Part shown: one piece after another, positions 30,609-42,662 of the stretch
Layout: the number at the start of each line of letters is the position of its first letter
Numbering within the stretch: position 1 is the stretch's first letter
Origin: Amoebophrya sp. A120
Lineage: Eukaryota > Sar > Dinophyceae > Syndiniales > Amoebophryaceae
Assembly (NCBI GenBank): GCA_905178155.1
Contig: CAJINV010000013.1
Span: 1,988,281 to 2,052,280 of the forward strand
Direction: 5' to 3'
DNA: 64,000 nucleotides
Position numbers and translations under genes: made by a program
The notes under the pieces: generated by a model
Seen by the model: only the letters and a program-made list of their open reading frames with translations
What the model was told of the DNA's origin: nothing
The model's database searches: none

Positions 30609-31148
30609 TTAGGCCATGGGGTCAGCGGCGGCCCAGATTTTGCTCTGTCGGTCTTGCTGGAACACTGTGCCACAGACCGTCGCCTCCTCCATGCCGGAGT
30701 TCTCGCAGAAGTAGAAACTGCTTACTCGAAAATTTAGTGCGCTGCCGTCGTCGCTTCGCGCCGTGTAGTTGTAGGCGGACCTGGGCCGCCTCTCCCACAC
30801 CTTACCGGAAATTTGCTGCAATAAATTCCGCTCTTGCTCTTCTTTCTCCGCACGCTGCTGCTCCAGTCGTTCGCGTCGTTGTTCCTCCATTGCGGTCCTT
30901 TTTGCTGTCTTGGGTCGCCCTGCCGGCGCCCCTCGTCGCTTCTTCTGCAGGGTCTGGGCCGCTCTGTTTTTCTCCAGTGTTTGTCGAACTGCTATGCCCG
31001 AGGGCTTGGCGTCTTTCAGAACTTGGAACGGGATCCCGTAAAAGTCGAGATCTTCCTGTGCCTGCTTGCCCCAAGGGGTTTTTTGCTGTAGTTCGTACTC
31101 AACCCGGCGCGCCGAGCCTTCTTCCCTCCGTGTCCCCCCTGCAGGCAT
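30609..31148 (-). pseudogene. C-terminal tail of LINE ORF2
   Basis: A 179-residue frame following the RT frame after a stop codon and a shift. It starts near MPAGGTRREEGSARR, carries WGKQAQEDLDFYGIPF and then a long Arg/Glu/Gln-rich helix (EEQRRERLEQQRAEKEEQER). By position it belongs to the C-terminus of the LINE protein. It cannot be translated in one piece with the RT as the sequence stands. Confidence 0.6.
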
Positions 31149-31203
31149 GCGCGATCCAAGCGACGCGCTTGGCCCGAGTTTCGTCTTCTATGGGCTGCAC
31201 TCC

Positions 31204-33273
31204 TCATTCGCAACAAAGTTCTACTCGGGACTTCTCAACGTTTCTGTAGTACCCCCCAAGGACTGAGCGGAGGGAATTATCTTGGAATGATCGGAGCGCT
31301 GTGTGTGCCGCTTTCGAAATGCGCCACACCTCCGAGTTGTACAAAGCTATACTGAGAGTGAGCGCACGATACAACTCAGCCTTCAAGTGGAGAGGCACAG
31401 AGCCATCCCTCCATATCGGGCCGAGTTGTTTCACCACCCCACTGGCCATCCCGCATCTGCGGGCGGTTTCTGCGTCTGTGTCGCCCCTGCTACTGATTTC
31501 GGTGCCGAGGTATTTGAAAGCCCCGACCGACTCGACCGGTTTGCCCATGTGCCGCACCTGCTTGCAGTCGCTTGCCGCCGCAGGCCTTGCCTGCCGTTTG
31601 TTCTTTTGTTCTGCGATTCTGCTCAGGCGGAGCGTTCTGAGTTCTGCGATTGTTTTGCTCGGGCGACAGAAGCCACTCGTTGAGTGGAAGTGCAGTGCTG
31701 TTGCGTCTGGCAGCACGTCCCCACACTTTTCGCAAACAAACTCGCTCTCTTCGTCTAGAACGTGCTGAACCCGGCCCAGTTTTGTAAGTCGTATGCTTTC
31801 GCCAGTGTGTGTCGTTGCCCACCCGCTGGGCTTCTCGGCTATGACTGTGAGTCCCTGCGCGGGGTCATCCCACACCACTGCGCGCGTGGGCGCCAGGTCG
31901 CCGAGGCCTTGCAGCGAGAGGCGCTGGACCTCCCGCCGCCATTCCTCGCTCCAGTCTACGCCGCTCCATTCTATCATCCATCCTTCTTCTTTTTCGCATA
32001 TGCACCGCTCCATTTTTGCGCCCGGGTTTTTCTTGATTTGTGCGTCTTGGTTCACCATCATTATTTTTGTCTTCTTCGCGTTGAGGTCTAGGCCGATGAA
32101 CCGGCACGCGCTCGCCAACTCCATGAGCGCGAAGTCCATCGCCTCCACGCTCGTGTCTTTGAGCGCCAGATCATCGACGTAGCCGAGCCACGCCAGCGCC
32201 CAGGCGTGCGCCTGCTCGGTGGTCCACTTTAGTTCTTCCGCCATTGTTGCCGCGAATTGCTTCATTGCCCAGTCCACACAGAGCGCAAACAGGAGGGGGC
32301 TCAACCCGCTCCCCTGCCGTATCCCGCTCTTTTGCTTAAAGGGCTTCGCGTGCTTGTCGTCGCCGAGGCGAATGATTACTTCTGCTTTTTCTTCGTACAT
32401 TTCCCGCACTACTCTGCAGAGGTTCTCAGGCATCCCTTGTTTTTTCAGAATTTGAAACATTACCGACCAGGACAATGAGTCAAACGCTTTCTGAAAGTCT
32501 ACGAACGCGTAGAGCGCCTTTTTTCCCTGCCTGTTGTTCCGTTCCAGGTCCCGGAGCAGTTCAAAAACTGCATGCCTGCACGACAGCCCCGCCCTGCATC
32601 CTTTTTGCCGCTTGTCCATCGCTTTATTGCTATTGGCGTCTTCTTCTATTCGTCTCAGTATTACTAGCCCCGCCAATTTTTCGCCTAACGACATCAGCGC
32701 GATCGGCCTCCAGTTTTTTGGATCGACCATGGCGCCGCCTTTGTGGAGCATGGCGACCACCGCCTTGCCCCACTCTGGAGGAATTCCGTCCCCCTTGAAG
32801 ATCCGGCGCACTAGTGCGATCATGATCGCCCGAACGGTCGGACAATCTCGCGCAAATTCCGCCGGTATCGGCCCCGCAAAGGCCTTGCCCCGCTTCAGCT
32901 CTCTGAGCGCGGCGTCTACTTCTTCGTGCGAAGGGATCGCGGCGACCCCCTCACACCAAACGCTTTCCGGCCCTTCTTTCTGCAGCTCTTCTTCGCATCT
33001 TTTCCAAGTTTTGGTCTGCTGCATCGGCTCCGGCGCTTCTGGCCGGTCTGTTCCGAATATGCCCCCCCAGAAATCCGTCCACGACTTGTCTTCTGTTCCC
33101 GGGAGGTCCTGCGGCCGCTTCTTCCCGCGCCCCGCCAACTGCCTAGCCGTCTCGTAGACCACTTTGGCGCTGCTTGTGTCGTCGGCCTTTTTTAGTGTTT
33201 CGATTTTCTGCGCTACCCACGTGTTTTTGTCTTGCCGCATCAGCCTATTAATTTCCCGGGTGATGTGGGTCAC
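31204..33273 (-). pseudogene. LINE reverse transcriptase (ORF2, middle part)
   Basis: 689 residues. RT motifs in order: VVAMLHKGG and NWRPIALMSLGEKLAGLVI (fingers), FVDFQKAFDSLSW (motif A, about 253), SGIRQGSGLSPLLFALCVDW (motif B), YVDD (motif C, about 363), and GLDLNAKKTKIMMVN (motif D). A Cys/His cluster, CEKCGD...HFHSTSGFC, lies near residue 511-530. Catalytic aspartates are present. The enzyme should copy element RNA at a nicked target. It is called a pseudogene because TAA (33277) and TGA (31204) cut it from the endonuclease and tail. One or both could be sequencing errors. Confidence 0.8.
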
Positions 33274-33332
33274 CCTTTAGCCCTTGAGTTTCTTCGCCCT
33301 CCGTTCCTCTATTTTGCGCCATGTCTCTTCAC

Positions 33333-34565
33333 TTATCCATGGTTTTCTGGGGCCCTCAGGGGGAAGGTTTTTGCGAAGCTCTTCCAGAGTCGCCGTCGCG
33401 CTCGATTTTCTCCCACCAGTCGGTCCGCCGCGCTGGTGCCGCCCTCTTCTATGTCCGCAAGCACGGCCGGATTGTAAATTTTTCCCAGCTTTTCGCTTGC
33501 TAGCTCGGCCTGGTGTTTACTTCTTACAACTTTCGGCGGTATTTTTGCCGCTTTCGGTTTCTTTACTGCGCCGAGCTTCATCTCCATCACGACCATGCTG
33601 TGGTCGCTTGTTGTTAACGTGTTGCGAACTGCTTTGTATCCCTGAAAGAGACCGCGGTCGCGGTGTGTCACCAGAAAGCGGTCGCATTCCCGCCGCTTTC
33701 TGCCTTCGCTGGTCCAGTTCCCCTCAAAAGTGTAGCGGTGCCGCCACTGTTTCTTGTGCAGGCTGGAAATGTCTACTAGCTGCTGCGCTGCTGCGAGCCC
33801 GTGCAGCCTAGTTCTGTTGTCGGACTCGAGTGCGAGTCCGCTAGTTAGCCCGCATGGGCCGACGACAAACGGGAGCCCGGAGCTAATTAGCTCCGTCTCC
33901 GCGCTTCCTAGTTCGCAACTGTGGTCCCCCCCGACCACTACTATGTCGCGCTTGCTGTGCTGCTGCATCTCTGTTCGCGGCATGTTATAGCACTCGCCTC
34001 TCTTTTCTGGGCTGCTGACGTTGGTGGGGGCGTAGACGCTGTAGAAATGCACGGCCTTGCCGTGCGTTGCTTTGATGCTTACCCGCATCAGTCTGCTGTG
34101 CTGCGTCCCTGTTGTGCCTTCTATCTTGATCCCCGGGCGCACCAGGATTACTGTCCCCCCTACTGCGGGGCCCGCTGTGCTGCTTGTTGCGCCCCCACCA
34201 TACGCCTTGTACCCTCCAGGCCACGTCTCGCCGACCATCCCCGTGCGAATACGTGTCTCCTGGAGCAGGACTATATCCAGGTCGTTTCTTCCTACGTCTT
34301 CCATCAGCATTGCTACTTCGTGGGGCCAGCGGTCCCGGAACTCGTCCCGCTGTCCTAGTGTTCTGACGTTGAAGGTGCCTACTTTGAGTCTTCGCCCTGT
34401 CACCTTGCTCCTCCAGTCTCGGGAGGGAGCGCCCCTACCGGCGCTTGGTGTCCCGCGTGTGCCGGCGCACCTTGCGCTGCTGCCTCCACCAGGGACCACC
34501 CCTGGCGGGGGAGCTGCTGGCGTGACTGCGTCGTGTGACGAGGACGCCTCATGGCCCACCCCCAT
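33333..34565 (-). pseudogene. LINE APE-type endonuclease (ORF2, N-terminal part)
   Basis: 410 residues with exonuclease-endonuclease-phosphatase motifs: TFNVRTL (about 62), LLQETRIRTG, YSVYAPTN, VVGGDHSCELG (about 208), ECDRFLV and SDHSMV (about 319). The usual G-D-F-N reads G-D-H-S: the Asp is kept but the catalytic Asn is replaced by Ser, so activity is doubtful. The N-terminal 60 residues are Pro/Gly-rich. The last 20 residues are in a shifted frame; the other frame continues into KPWISEETWRKIEERR, the normal linker to RT. Confidence 0.75.
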
Positions 34566-35558
34566 GTTGGCGGGCTTGAGCCAAAGCTGCTACTCCGCTT
34601 CTGCAAAAATGTCTTCGCGCTACTGCTCCGCAGCTGTTAGTTCTTGACGTAGCGGCTTCCGACCCCGCCCGCTGGCTTTTTCTTCTTCGCTTTCCAGGCT
34701 GTGAGCACGAGTCTGGAAGTGCGGGCGCTTTTTTCTCGAGGTGTGCTCCTCGCATACTACTTGCTGGTCTGCATCGCCAACAGGTTGTTTTTATTCTCAA
34801 TTATTTCTTCTTTCGGTCTGGCGCTCACTCTCATCTGGCTGCTAGTGCTGCTCTTCTGTAGTGCTTATTTCTACCGGAACAAGGGAACTCCGGGCGTTTT
34901 CGCGAGATGCTCTCCTCTTCACACTTCCAAATTTCTTATCGATAGCAAAACAATTCTGCCTTCAAATACAGACACTGCTTGGCGGGCAAGTCTCCAGCAA
35001 CGCACTAGCTTCAGACCGAAATCTTAAGTAGGCTCTTCACGTAAGCTGCTCTGCCGATCCCACTAGGAGCCGGGGAAACTTATCCCGTAGCTACTCTTCT
35101 TTACTGTGGGTCGGGCAATGTAAGTCCTGGCACAGGACTGGTTTCCGGGCGGGGCCGGATGTAGAGATAATAACTACAGCAGAGATTCTTGTGTCCTTGG
35201 GGGGGTGCAAATTAACTATTTCTGTGCGCAGTTCTGGTTTCGTCGCCTCCGGCGCTCTGGCGGTGCTGGATCCTGGGTCCTGGCGCTCCCCAGCGTCGGC
35301 AAAATCGTACACGTACTACCTTGCTTCTTGTTTTCGGCGTATGCAGAAGATGATATTATTAGTCGCTGTTTGTAGTTGTAGTTTGTAGTTGGTTTGCAGG
35401 TCATGCTAGATGTTGTTCAGTTCGTACTCGATTGCTCTTGCTGGTAGTTCTAATGCATGGCATTACTGCTGGTCCCCGTGGCCTACTCGCGCCTCCACCT
35501 CCTTGCTCCGCTACTCGTCCTCAACTTTTATTTTTCATCTCGAGAAGAAGAGGAAGAG

Positions 35559-37008
35559 CTAGGCCCTCCTCGCCGACAACGACGAGGCGCCCGCCCTGCT
35601 CTTGTTCTGCCGCAGCTTGTCGAACAAGCCCGCCACCACGCGCCGCCTGCGTTCAGCCTTTTCTTGCGCGCCCCCAGCGGCGCCCTTGTCGTTGGTGGTG
35701 GTCTTGTCTTTGTTTCTGCCCTGGCTTTTTGTGTTCGTGATTTTCTTCTTGAATTTCTTCACCACTCCGCTTCCATTCTTCTTGCTTTTTCCGCGCACGT
35801 CTACGACCAGCTGCTGCTGCTGCTGCTGTTGCGGCGGCACCTGCGGCTGGTTTGCGCCTCCGCCTGCGTTGGTTGAGGAGGAAGATGTGGAAGGAGCACC
35901 CGCACCTGCGCCGTCGAGGGTGTTGCTATTTCCGGTCCCGGTCGCCATAGGCGGCTGAGACTCCTCAATGGGCGTTTTGTCCGACATCTCGTCCCCCTCC
36001 TCGTCGCTTTTTCCACCGCCATCGCCTTGCTCGTCGTCCTTAGCGTTGTGGTCGTCGTCCAGTTTGTTGTTGCTGCGTTCCAACTTCTTCTGGAACTTTT
36101 CGAACTCTTTCACATTCCGCGCGATGTACTCCTTCGCCTGCAAATCGGTGAGGAGCACGCGCGTGACGTTCCTCATTTCCGACTGGGCGATGCTGTTGAG
36201 CTGCATAAGTTCTTCATTACTCTTAGAGTTTATCTCGACCCAGCCATTCTTTTGCACCCGCACGTGCCGGATGAAGCTGTGCTGCATCCGCGAGAAAGCC
36301 GTCTGCATCTCGCTGGCAAGAGAGACGCTTTCGCCCGCCTGCGTGTCGGTGTAAGTGGCGCAGGCCGGGGCACTTGACCAAGGCCATTTTCCCGTCGTCT
36401 CGCTCCTCCAGTCTCTGCACCGTTTCCCCGTCTTCCACGGAGGCGTTGCCTGCTGCTTTCGCGATTTTCTTGAGCAGCTCCGGCCTCCACGTCTTCACCC
36501 GCTCCGCCGGTGTCAGGCCGGTGATCGGGTTCTTGAAGTACTTCGGGCTGACCGAAGTAGCCGCGGGGTCGGCATCTACCGGGATTGCTTTCACGGTGTG
36601 GGTTCGTGGGGATCGCGGGGCCCTGCTGGAAGTCTTCATATTGATGTTAATACTCCCGAGGACGGAGTCTTGGCTCCTTTCTGCCGCAGCAGCAGCAGCG
36701 TCATCGTCGCTGCTCCGCTCGTCGTCAGGGCAGTCGCCGATGACTTTGTAGCCTTTCTCCTCCTCCAGTTTGCGCGCCTTCCAATCGGCGAACGGCTCCG
36801 CTTCAACGCCCTTGATGCAGATGATGTTGCTTGCTTTTTGTTGTGCCAAGTCGAACTGCATCTGGGTGAAGGTTTTTGTTGCCGTGGGGGCGGCTTTCGG
36901 GGCTTCGTTATTCTTCCCGGACTTGCCTTTGCCGCCTCCCTTCTTGTTTTTCTTGCCCTTGTTCCCCTTGCCTTCTCCGGCGCTGCGTCCGCGGTTTGGT
37001 TGGCCCAT
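35559..37008 (-). pseudogene. LINE ORF1, nucleic-acid-binding-like, frameshifted
   Basis: The start is the ATG at 37008 (MGQPNRGRSAGEGKGNKGKK), which is very basic. It is followed by acidic and Ala runs and KYFKNPITGLTPAERVKTW. Near 36367 the frame must shift by one base in CCCC to continue into ATYTDTQAGESVSLASEMQT, then a helical region (YIARNVKEFEKFQKKLERSN), an Asp/Glu-rich part, a Gln run and a Lys-rich end. Position and charge fit the RNA-binding ORF1 protein of LINEs. There is no zinc knuckle. The LINE assignment rests on neighbourhood. Confidence 0.6.
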
Positions 37009-37409
37009 GGTTTTTGATTTTTTGAGGTGTTTTGACTTGATGCTAAGTGCAGGGAGCAGGTTTTTTCTTGTGCAAAAACAATAGCAGAGCCTTACTTTAT
37101 TTTCTTTTGCATGAAGGTCTTATCGTTTGACATCTACTACATTATGAGTTTTTTGATTTTGTTCATCAAGTGCTCGACGTAAAGGCAGGGAATCTATAGC
37201 AACGGAAAAAACTTAAGTAGAAGAGAATCGAAGTGTGTAAATCTAAGTCGTTTGGCCAGTCGCGAGAAACATCAGTGAGGAACTTTTTCGTTGAGCTTTC
37301 GGCGTTGGGGACCATCCAATTTACGATTTAGCACGTCATCGCTTTTTCCTTTTTGGGGATCATTTCGCAGACTAGGCTCTTCTATCAAAAAACAAAAAAT
37401 TCGAGTGCT

Positions 37410-38640
37410 CTATCCATCTAGTTGTCGCTGTCGTGATATTGAGCTTTGCTCAGCATGGCAAAAAAAAAAAGTATAAAAGATACCAGAACTACTACTAGTA
37501 GTACTGGAACTGGTCCCAGTGGCACCACCAGTAGTGAGTCCCCCGACCTCCTGCATTGCCAAGGAGCCCCCCGACGTATTAGCGTTCATTCCGATTACTG
37601 CTCCGCTCCGCCGAAAAGGTCGTACTGAGAATCGTTGCTCGTCAACGACTGCATCTTCCTGGCTGTTCGTCGAACACTTGTCGCAGTGCAGATGATCGTC
37701 CAGTAGGGCGTGGTTCGCCGCGCCGATAATATCATCTGCAGCATGTAGTTCCTCTTCTTGCCGCCCGTGCATGACATGCTGACTCAAGACATCGAAGCGG
37801 TACGGCGAAACCGACCGCGGGAACGGATCGGGGGCTCCGTCTCGGCTATGGGATTCTCAAGCGTTTTTACACTCTCAACTGTTACATGAATTTGTCATGT
37901 AAGAATCTTCGCGAAAATGAGAGGCGGGACTTTCTTTCCTTTGGCCGTGCGCGTCTTGCATTACAGACGTGGCACAGATCTCCATGCTGTTTGGCCCTTC
38001 GAGAATTCGTCATGAGAAGTAGTTTCTTCATCGTGTCGATTCTGCCTGATGGTAATTTTGGTTTTGCATGGCAAATTCATGTAACAGTTGAGGATTAAAC
38101 ACTTGAGAGCTCCATATCGGTACGACCATTCATGGGATCTTCGGTGTGGACGCGTATCCCGAGCGCCACCGTATCCAAGAAAAAAACCGTGCCAGTGTAC
38201 TTATGAGGTGTCTTAGGGTCGTGACAGCGTGACACATTTGTTCCTCATGACAGAGAAATCCTGCCACGCACAGCTAGTAGGTGAAGACACGACGTATGAA
38301 AAAAGGACATGTAGTTTATGGCTGGACAGCACGTTGACAAGTGCAATACGCTATGCTGTGGCGCATACTTTGCATATACAGACTTACATCTACATGTAAA
38401 CAGTTCAGTATTTCTTGCATACAGCGGCGGTCCTGGCGGATCGGTGCGGTCCGTGAAGATCATGCTGTTGCTGTATGCATTGCAAATATCAATCGATCTG
38501 GGTCTCGAAGATCGGGGTGATATTGTGTAATAATTGCTCAGCGGCCTAGGCCTTGCCTCTGGACGAGCCACGCTCAACAACTTTTTGAGATGCGATTTCC
38601 TCCGCAAGATCCCGCGTCTCATCAGCAAAAGAGAAGCCGC
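37410..38640 (-). CDS. Multi-exon gene, unknown function
   Basis: The last exon (37846-37410) reads GAPDPFPRSVSPYRFDVLSQ, then HGRQEEELHAADDIIGAANH, with HLHCDKC, and a Ser/Thr-rich end. It joins in phase across the introner at 37847-38116 to an exon at about 38211-38122 (GYGGARDTRPHRRSHEWSY). Further upstream exons are likely at about 38470-38445 (MIFTDRTDPPGPPL, then GTATGC) and 38640-38555 (FSFADETRDLAEEIASQKVV). No domain recognised. The start codon was not found. Confidence 0.5.
37847..38116 (-). mobile_element. Introner element (270 bp), TSD TCGGC/TCGGT
   Basis: The arms TATGGGATTCTCAAGCG and the inverse of TATGGAGCTCTCAAGTG share further words (CTCAACTGTTACATGAATTT). The flanks are TCGGC at 37842 and TCGGT at 38117. 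Removal keeps the frame (HEWSY to RDGAPD). The arm family is related to the 23789 element. Confidence 0.75.
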
Positions 38641-38780
38641 TATTGCATGACAAAGATAAAAGAGGGACTGTAATCGCAGAAGGCATGAGAGGTTTTTCTC
38701 TACTCCTGTGTCTGAGCCAAGCATTTCAAATAACATCGCATTTTTTATTTTCCAGACCCAGATCGATGTTTGCATTTGAT
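38466..38780. mobile_element. Two introner ends in inverted order around a short exon
   Basis: TGCAAATATCAATCGATCTG at 38481 forms its own hairpin with CAGATCGATG-like sequence downstream, and also matches the inverse of TATCAAATGCAAACATCGAT at 38780. A readable exon of about 85 bases (38640-38555) lies between. Interpretation: two small introns derived from related elements in opposite orientation. Confidence 0.4.
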
Positions 38781-39299
38781 ATGCTGGTGGCTGCTATGAA
38801 AATAATGGTTGCAGCTATGATCATCACGCACTGCGATGGCAGTGCTTCTGGCAGCGACCCGTGCCTTTGCAAGCGCAGTTGCGGCACTCGGAAAGCAAAA
38901 CGCCAGCGCAACGAGAAAGAGTACTACTACGTTTGATGCGGCTGCGTTTGTCGAAGAAGTAGAGGATGTTGTTGTTGACCTTGACGGAAAGATTTTGAAG
39001 CAGAATAATTGAAATTGTTGTATCGCAAGAAATAAAAACTGCCTCAGTCTCAAACTTTGTCTTTGCAGACGGAGTAATACGAATCTGGTCAGCATGACAC
39101 CGAAAACCTGTGATGAGATGCGTCAGACGCACGGGAAAACAACACATATGAAAGACGACTTTGTTCCTGCATTTCGTGCCTGACCAAGAACTGTCTCAAG
39201 GAACTTGCGCATAAACAAGTTGAGACTGTGAGACAGTTTTTTCTCAGGATAATATGTTGTAGTGTTCGTGCACGATCCGAACTTCTGCTCCTGCACACC

Positions 39300-39807
39300 G
39301 ACGACGACGGTGAGTAGCCACAGCAGCTCCAACAGCGCTCCCGTGTTTTGATGTTCTTGCGTCTTTCCATAATCCATACTGGTGTCATCATCTTCTCCTG
39401 CTTCATCTGTGCTTGCTACAACTACCCGAAGAAGAGGCGTTTCCTGTTATTGTTGCGCTCTCTCGTAGAGGACACTACTTGTGGTCGTTGTACGTAGTAG
39501 TTGCCACCAGGACGACGGACCCGTGTTTTTGGACGAGAAATTTTATACTTTGCCGTGGTCGGAGTTGCAATTTTTTGATGGTGCAGAAGTTGTGAACCCT
39601 GCGGGCCACTCTCGAAAGAAGGTTCTTGTTCGCCTAGATACACCTTCTGCTTCTTGCGGAGGTGGTGTACAGACCACTTCTGGTTCTGCGTTGAATAAAA
39701 TTATCCGTTTGTTACTACAGCAGGCGCCTCGCGGTGCTGTCTTGTCCATCACAAATATTTCCGGGTCTGGACCACGAAAGTTAAGTCGTGCTGCAAAAAT
39801 AATTTAA
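39300..39807 (+). CDS. Hypothetical plus-strand gene, 3' part
   Basis: The last exon starts after an AG at about 39502 (DDGPVFLDEKFYTLPWSELQ) and runs through KVLVRLDTPSASCGGGVQTT and LNKIIRLLLQQAPRGAVLSI to the TAA at 39805. A candidate upstream exon (39365-39480) reads HTGVIIFSCFICACYNYPKK, a possible membrane helix with a basic edge. If correct, this is a short single-pass membrane protein. Start and exon count are uncertain. Confidence 0.45.
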
Positions 39808-40460
39808 ATGTGTGGTGTGAGAGAAAGCACAAACTGCTGATGTAATACGGAGCCACGCGTAACAATTTTGTTGCGTAGCCGCGACGTCTACTTGCGTATA
39901 GCTGCGCACGACAGCGTGTTGATTTTGCATGGCACCAAAAAATAGTTACGACCGGCGGCGCACGCGTATCATATCGTACTTCCTGAATGTGAATCATCAT
40001 GACAGGTCTTCGTGAATATTCGACTCAGCATCGGGTGGCAGTGGCTGCGCCAGCAAACACGCATGAAAAGTCATCTTATTTCATCCTTCCAGAGGTGGGC
40101 CCAGTCATATTTGCGATGGATAAACAGGCTCTGCTCAAAAAAAAAAAAATTGCAACTACGTGCAGTTCTGCCCCAACTGACTTCTCCCCAGGGCATTAGA
40201 CTGACCTGAGCGGAAGAAAAGCTGCTGCGAGTCCTCCTTCGAGAAGTAATGCACAAAAGGCGGTGGGCACATGAAAATGAAACTGCAATGAGTATCGTGT
40301 AGAAATAATTTTTCGTCAACGGAAAAATCACATCGGTAACTACCTACTCACACCAGCAGCCTGAAATTCAAATTTTTATCTTAATTTCACCATTTTCAAA
40401 TAGGTTGCGAATTTCAGATTTTCTTTAGAAAAAATTGATGAAAAACCAGAAGCAAAAAAC

Positions 40461-40577
40461 ATGACGATCAAGGAACTGCCGCGAGAATTTGAATGGCTAC
40501 GCGATCTCTTCTTAGACACCGTCAACGCATTGGCATACGCACACGACGTTGACGTGTCATCTATCTTATACGAGTGA
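40461..40577 (+). CDS. Small protein or last exon, 38 residues
   Basis: MTIKELPREFEWLRDLFLDT then VNALAYAHDVDVSSILYE, TGA. Balanced, helical and non-repetitive, so likely coding. The ATG may be internal to an exon whose upstream part lies before 40440. Confidence 0.4.
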   Translation: MTIKELPREFEWLRDLFLDTVNALAYAHDVDVSSILYE

Positions 40578-40649
40578 AGCGATAATTTTTCGCACTTGGT
40601 GGTTAATATATGTACTAGAAGCACGTGTACCTCGCCAGCTTCGTCAGTA

Positions 40650-40766
40650 TGACCAGTTGCGAAAAAGAAAAAAGAACCACAACGACTGGAATTTGTGACG
40701 ATCTTCCTCTTGGTCGTTTCAATCTCGACGACGTAAAACCGAAACCGATAGAAGCGTTAGTCTATC
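40650..40766 (+). CDS. Small protein or exon, 38-42 residues
   Basis: MTSCEKEKRTTTTGICDDLP then LGRFNLDDVKPKPIEALVYP. It is followed at once by TATCCTGTGTAAAAGTAG, which matches the start of the 47929 introner family, so the exon probably ends there rather than at the TAA inside it. The partner end of that element was not found. 40780-41040 holds nothing I recognise. Confidence 0.4.
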
Positions 40767-41258
40767 CTGTGTAAAAGTAGTATCCATCGGTAGCGCTGCG
40801 TATTCAAATTCGTTCTCGTCGCAGTCATGCATAATTACAGATGATCTTCCTTATTATTTCTTCACGTTGCCCGATTCAGCATGACACGCTGCAATTCTTC
40901 CGGTGGTTGAGAAAATTCGTATATGCAATCCACACTAGTAGAACGACAGTGTTGGTTTTGCAATGCAGCAAGTCTATGTCACCATGCTAAGTAGTTACAA
41001 CAAGATCTTGGCGGGAACATCAATTGTATCGCTGCTGCTGTGGTCTATCGCGACTCACGTTCAAAAAAAGAGGGTATCGTCCTTCCTCGACGATGACGAC
41101 CTTCCAACATAAAAAAGGATGTAGTTTCCAAGAGTATGGGCTTCGATTCGCAAAGAAATTCTTTCCGGTTCGGTCCGAAGAATAGTTTTTTCCCATCGGA
41201 CAAATAGCTCAATGCGCAGTCAATTCTTGGAAATGGTGTAAGTTGAGTAGGTACTTTT

Positions 41259-42662
41259 GGATGCGAAAACAAAAAGTCCGTACACGGTCGTCCTTTGATC
41301 GGATCAGATGGCCGGCTGGACGGACGCCAACCACACCCAAACGAGCACGAGACGCCCGGCCCAACAGAGCAGGCACGAGCGAGTCCTGTAGCAGAGGCGC
41401 CCCCACTGCTTCCAGACCGTGGCCGCGCCGAAAAATCAGGACTCCGCGGCCCACTGCGATTGTTTTTTGGGCCGCCGCCCCCGCTCCCCGCACTGCAAAG
41501 GGCCGGCCCGTCTGCGAACACTTCGTGGCGGCCGCTGGCAGCAGTCGCCGGCCCTGCAAATGCGCCCTGCAAATAGACAGGGCGCCACCCGCTACGGGCT
41601 AGTGGGTGCCCAGCGCCATGCATCCGGCAGGCCTGGTGCCGGCGCAATGCCCTACTTGTCGATCTTCTTCGGCTCGCGGGGCACTCTGGTGGCGGCCGGG
41701 CGCTGGTTCGTTGGCAGGCTGCCGGGCTGGCGCGCGAACAAGCAGGCCGCCGCGAAATGGTGGCGCAAGCCATCCCAGCTAGGCCTCCAGGCCATCGGCC
41801 CCGCAGGCCACCGCGGCAGAGGCCGCCGGCTTTCGAGGCCCCCTGCTGGGCAAAGGAAGCGGCGCCAAGGATTGCACTAATCTACCCGGACAAACGGCGC
41901 GAGGCGATACGGGCGCGGCCACGGCAAAAACGGCGCGCCACGCTGAAATGTCCAGAATCCGCTGGGCGCGATTTTTTCCCCGATGCTGGCACAAGCCGTG
42001 TTCAGCAACGTCCAGAATCCGCAGGGCGCGATTTTAGGCACGACGGCACGATGGGGCCAAAACAGAAGCCCAGGGCCTTTGACAAACCAGACAAAAAACG
42101 AGCCCGGAGAACTTTCGCAAGACTTTCGCTGGGTGGCGAAAAGGAGGCCAAAACGCGAGGCAAATTGGCTCCGGTTTTTTACCCTACGCCGCATGCTATG
42201 CTGCATTTTTGCGGTTGGCCTCCATCGCACAAACCCCTGCCCCAGCGAAAGTTCTCCGGAAGTCATCCGCGACTGCCGGCCACCAGCAGACGAACGCCGC
42301 AAAAAGCCCAGCAGGAAGGCAAAAAGCCGCCCGGCCCGCTGCCTGTTTCCGCCGTTTTTCCCCAATGTCCCCCGGCAGAAGTCTGCTGGCAGGCGTCTTC
42401 TCTTGCTGCCCGCCCGGTGCTTCAGGAGTCGCGTCTGCAACTGGGTACCCATACCAACACCGCCACCGCGGCAAACGCAAATAAAATACCAAGAGCGAGC
42501 CAGCGGCCCTACAGAGATGAGGAGGCGACTGGGTAAAATACCCCCACCATAGCATGAAGTCTTTTGACGGCTAGAATAGCTGGGGCGATTTGAGAGTAAT
42601 TTGGATGCGAAAACAAAAAGTCCGTACACGGACGACCTGTCATCCTTTGATCGGATCAGATG
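41259..42662. mobile_element. GC-rich insertion between direct repeats (about 1.4 kb)
   Basis: TTGGATGCGAAAACAAAAAG plus TCCGTACACGG occurs at 41259 and 42601. Both copies continue with CTTTGATCGGATCAGATG; the second has 9 extra bases in between. A third, partial copy (ACGGACGACCTGTCATCCTT) lies at 43849. The GC-rich interior has only overlapping Arg/Pro/Ala-rich frames and no motif. It has the same architecture as 13293-15075. Confidence 0.6.

Larger units (their letters stand above)
30605..37010 (-). mobile_element. Decayed LINE retrotransposon (APE endonuclease/RT clade)
   Basis: The minus-strand order is ORF1 (37008-35559), a 1 kb spacer (35558-34566), endonuclease (34565-33333), reverse transcriptase (33273-31204) and C-terminal tail (31148-30609). 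Breaks: a shift near 36367 in a four-C run, a shift before 33333, TAA at 33277-33279, TGA at 31204-31206, and a shift near 31145. No poly(A) end or clear target duplication was found, so both ends are approximate. Such EN-RT elements are common in dinoflagellate-type genomes. Confidence 0.85.

Noticed and set aside
32534-34647. Plus-strand frames of 175-207 codons
   Set aside because: Shadows of the LINE endonuclease and reverse transcriptase on the minus strand.
41045-42629. Frames of 242, 259 and 250 codons on both strands
   Set aside because: They overlap heavily in a GC-rich insertion with few stop codons; none has a motif or a neighbour supporting it.
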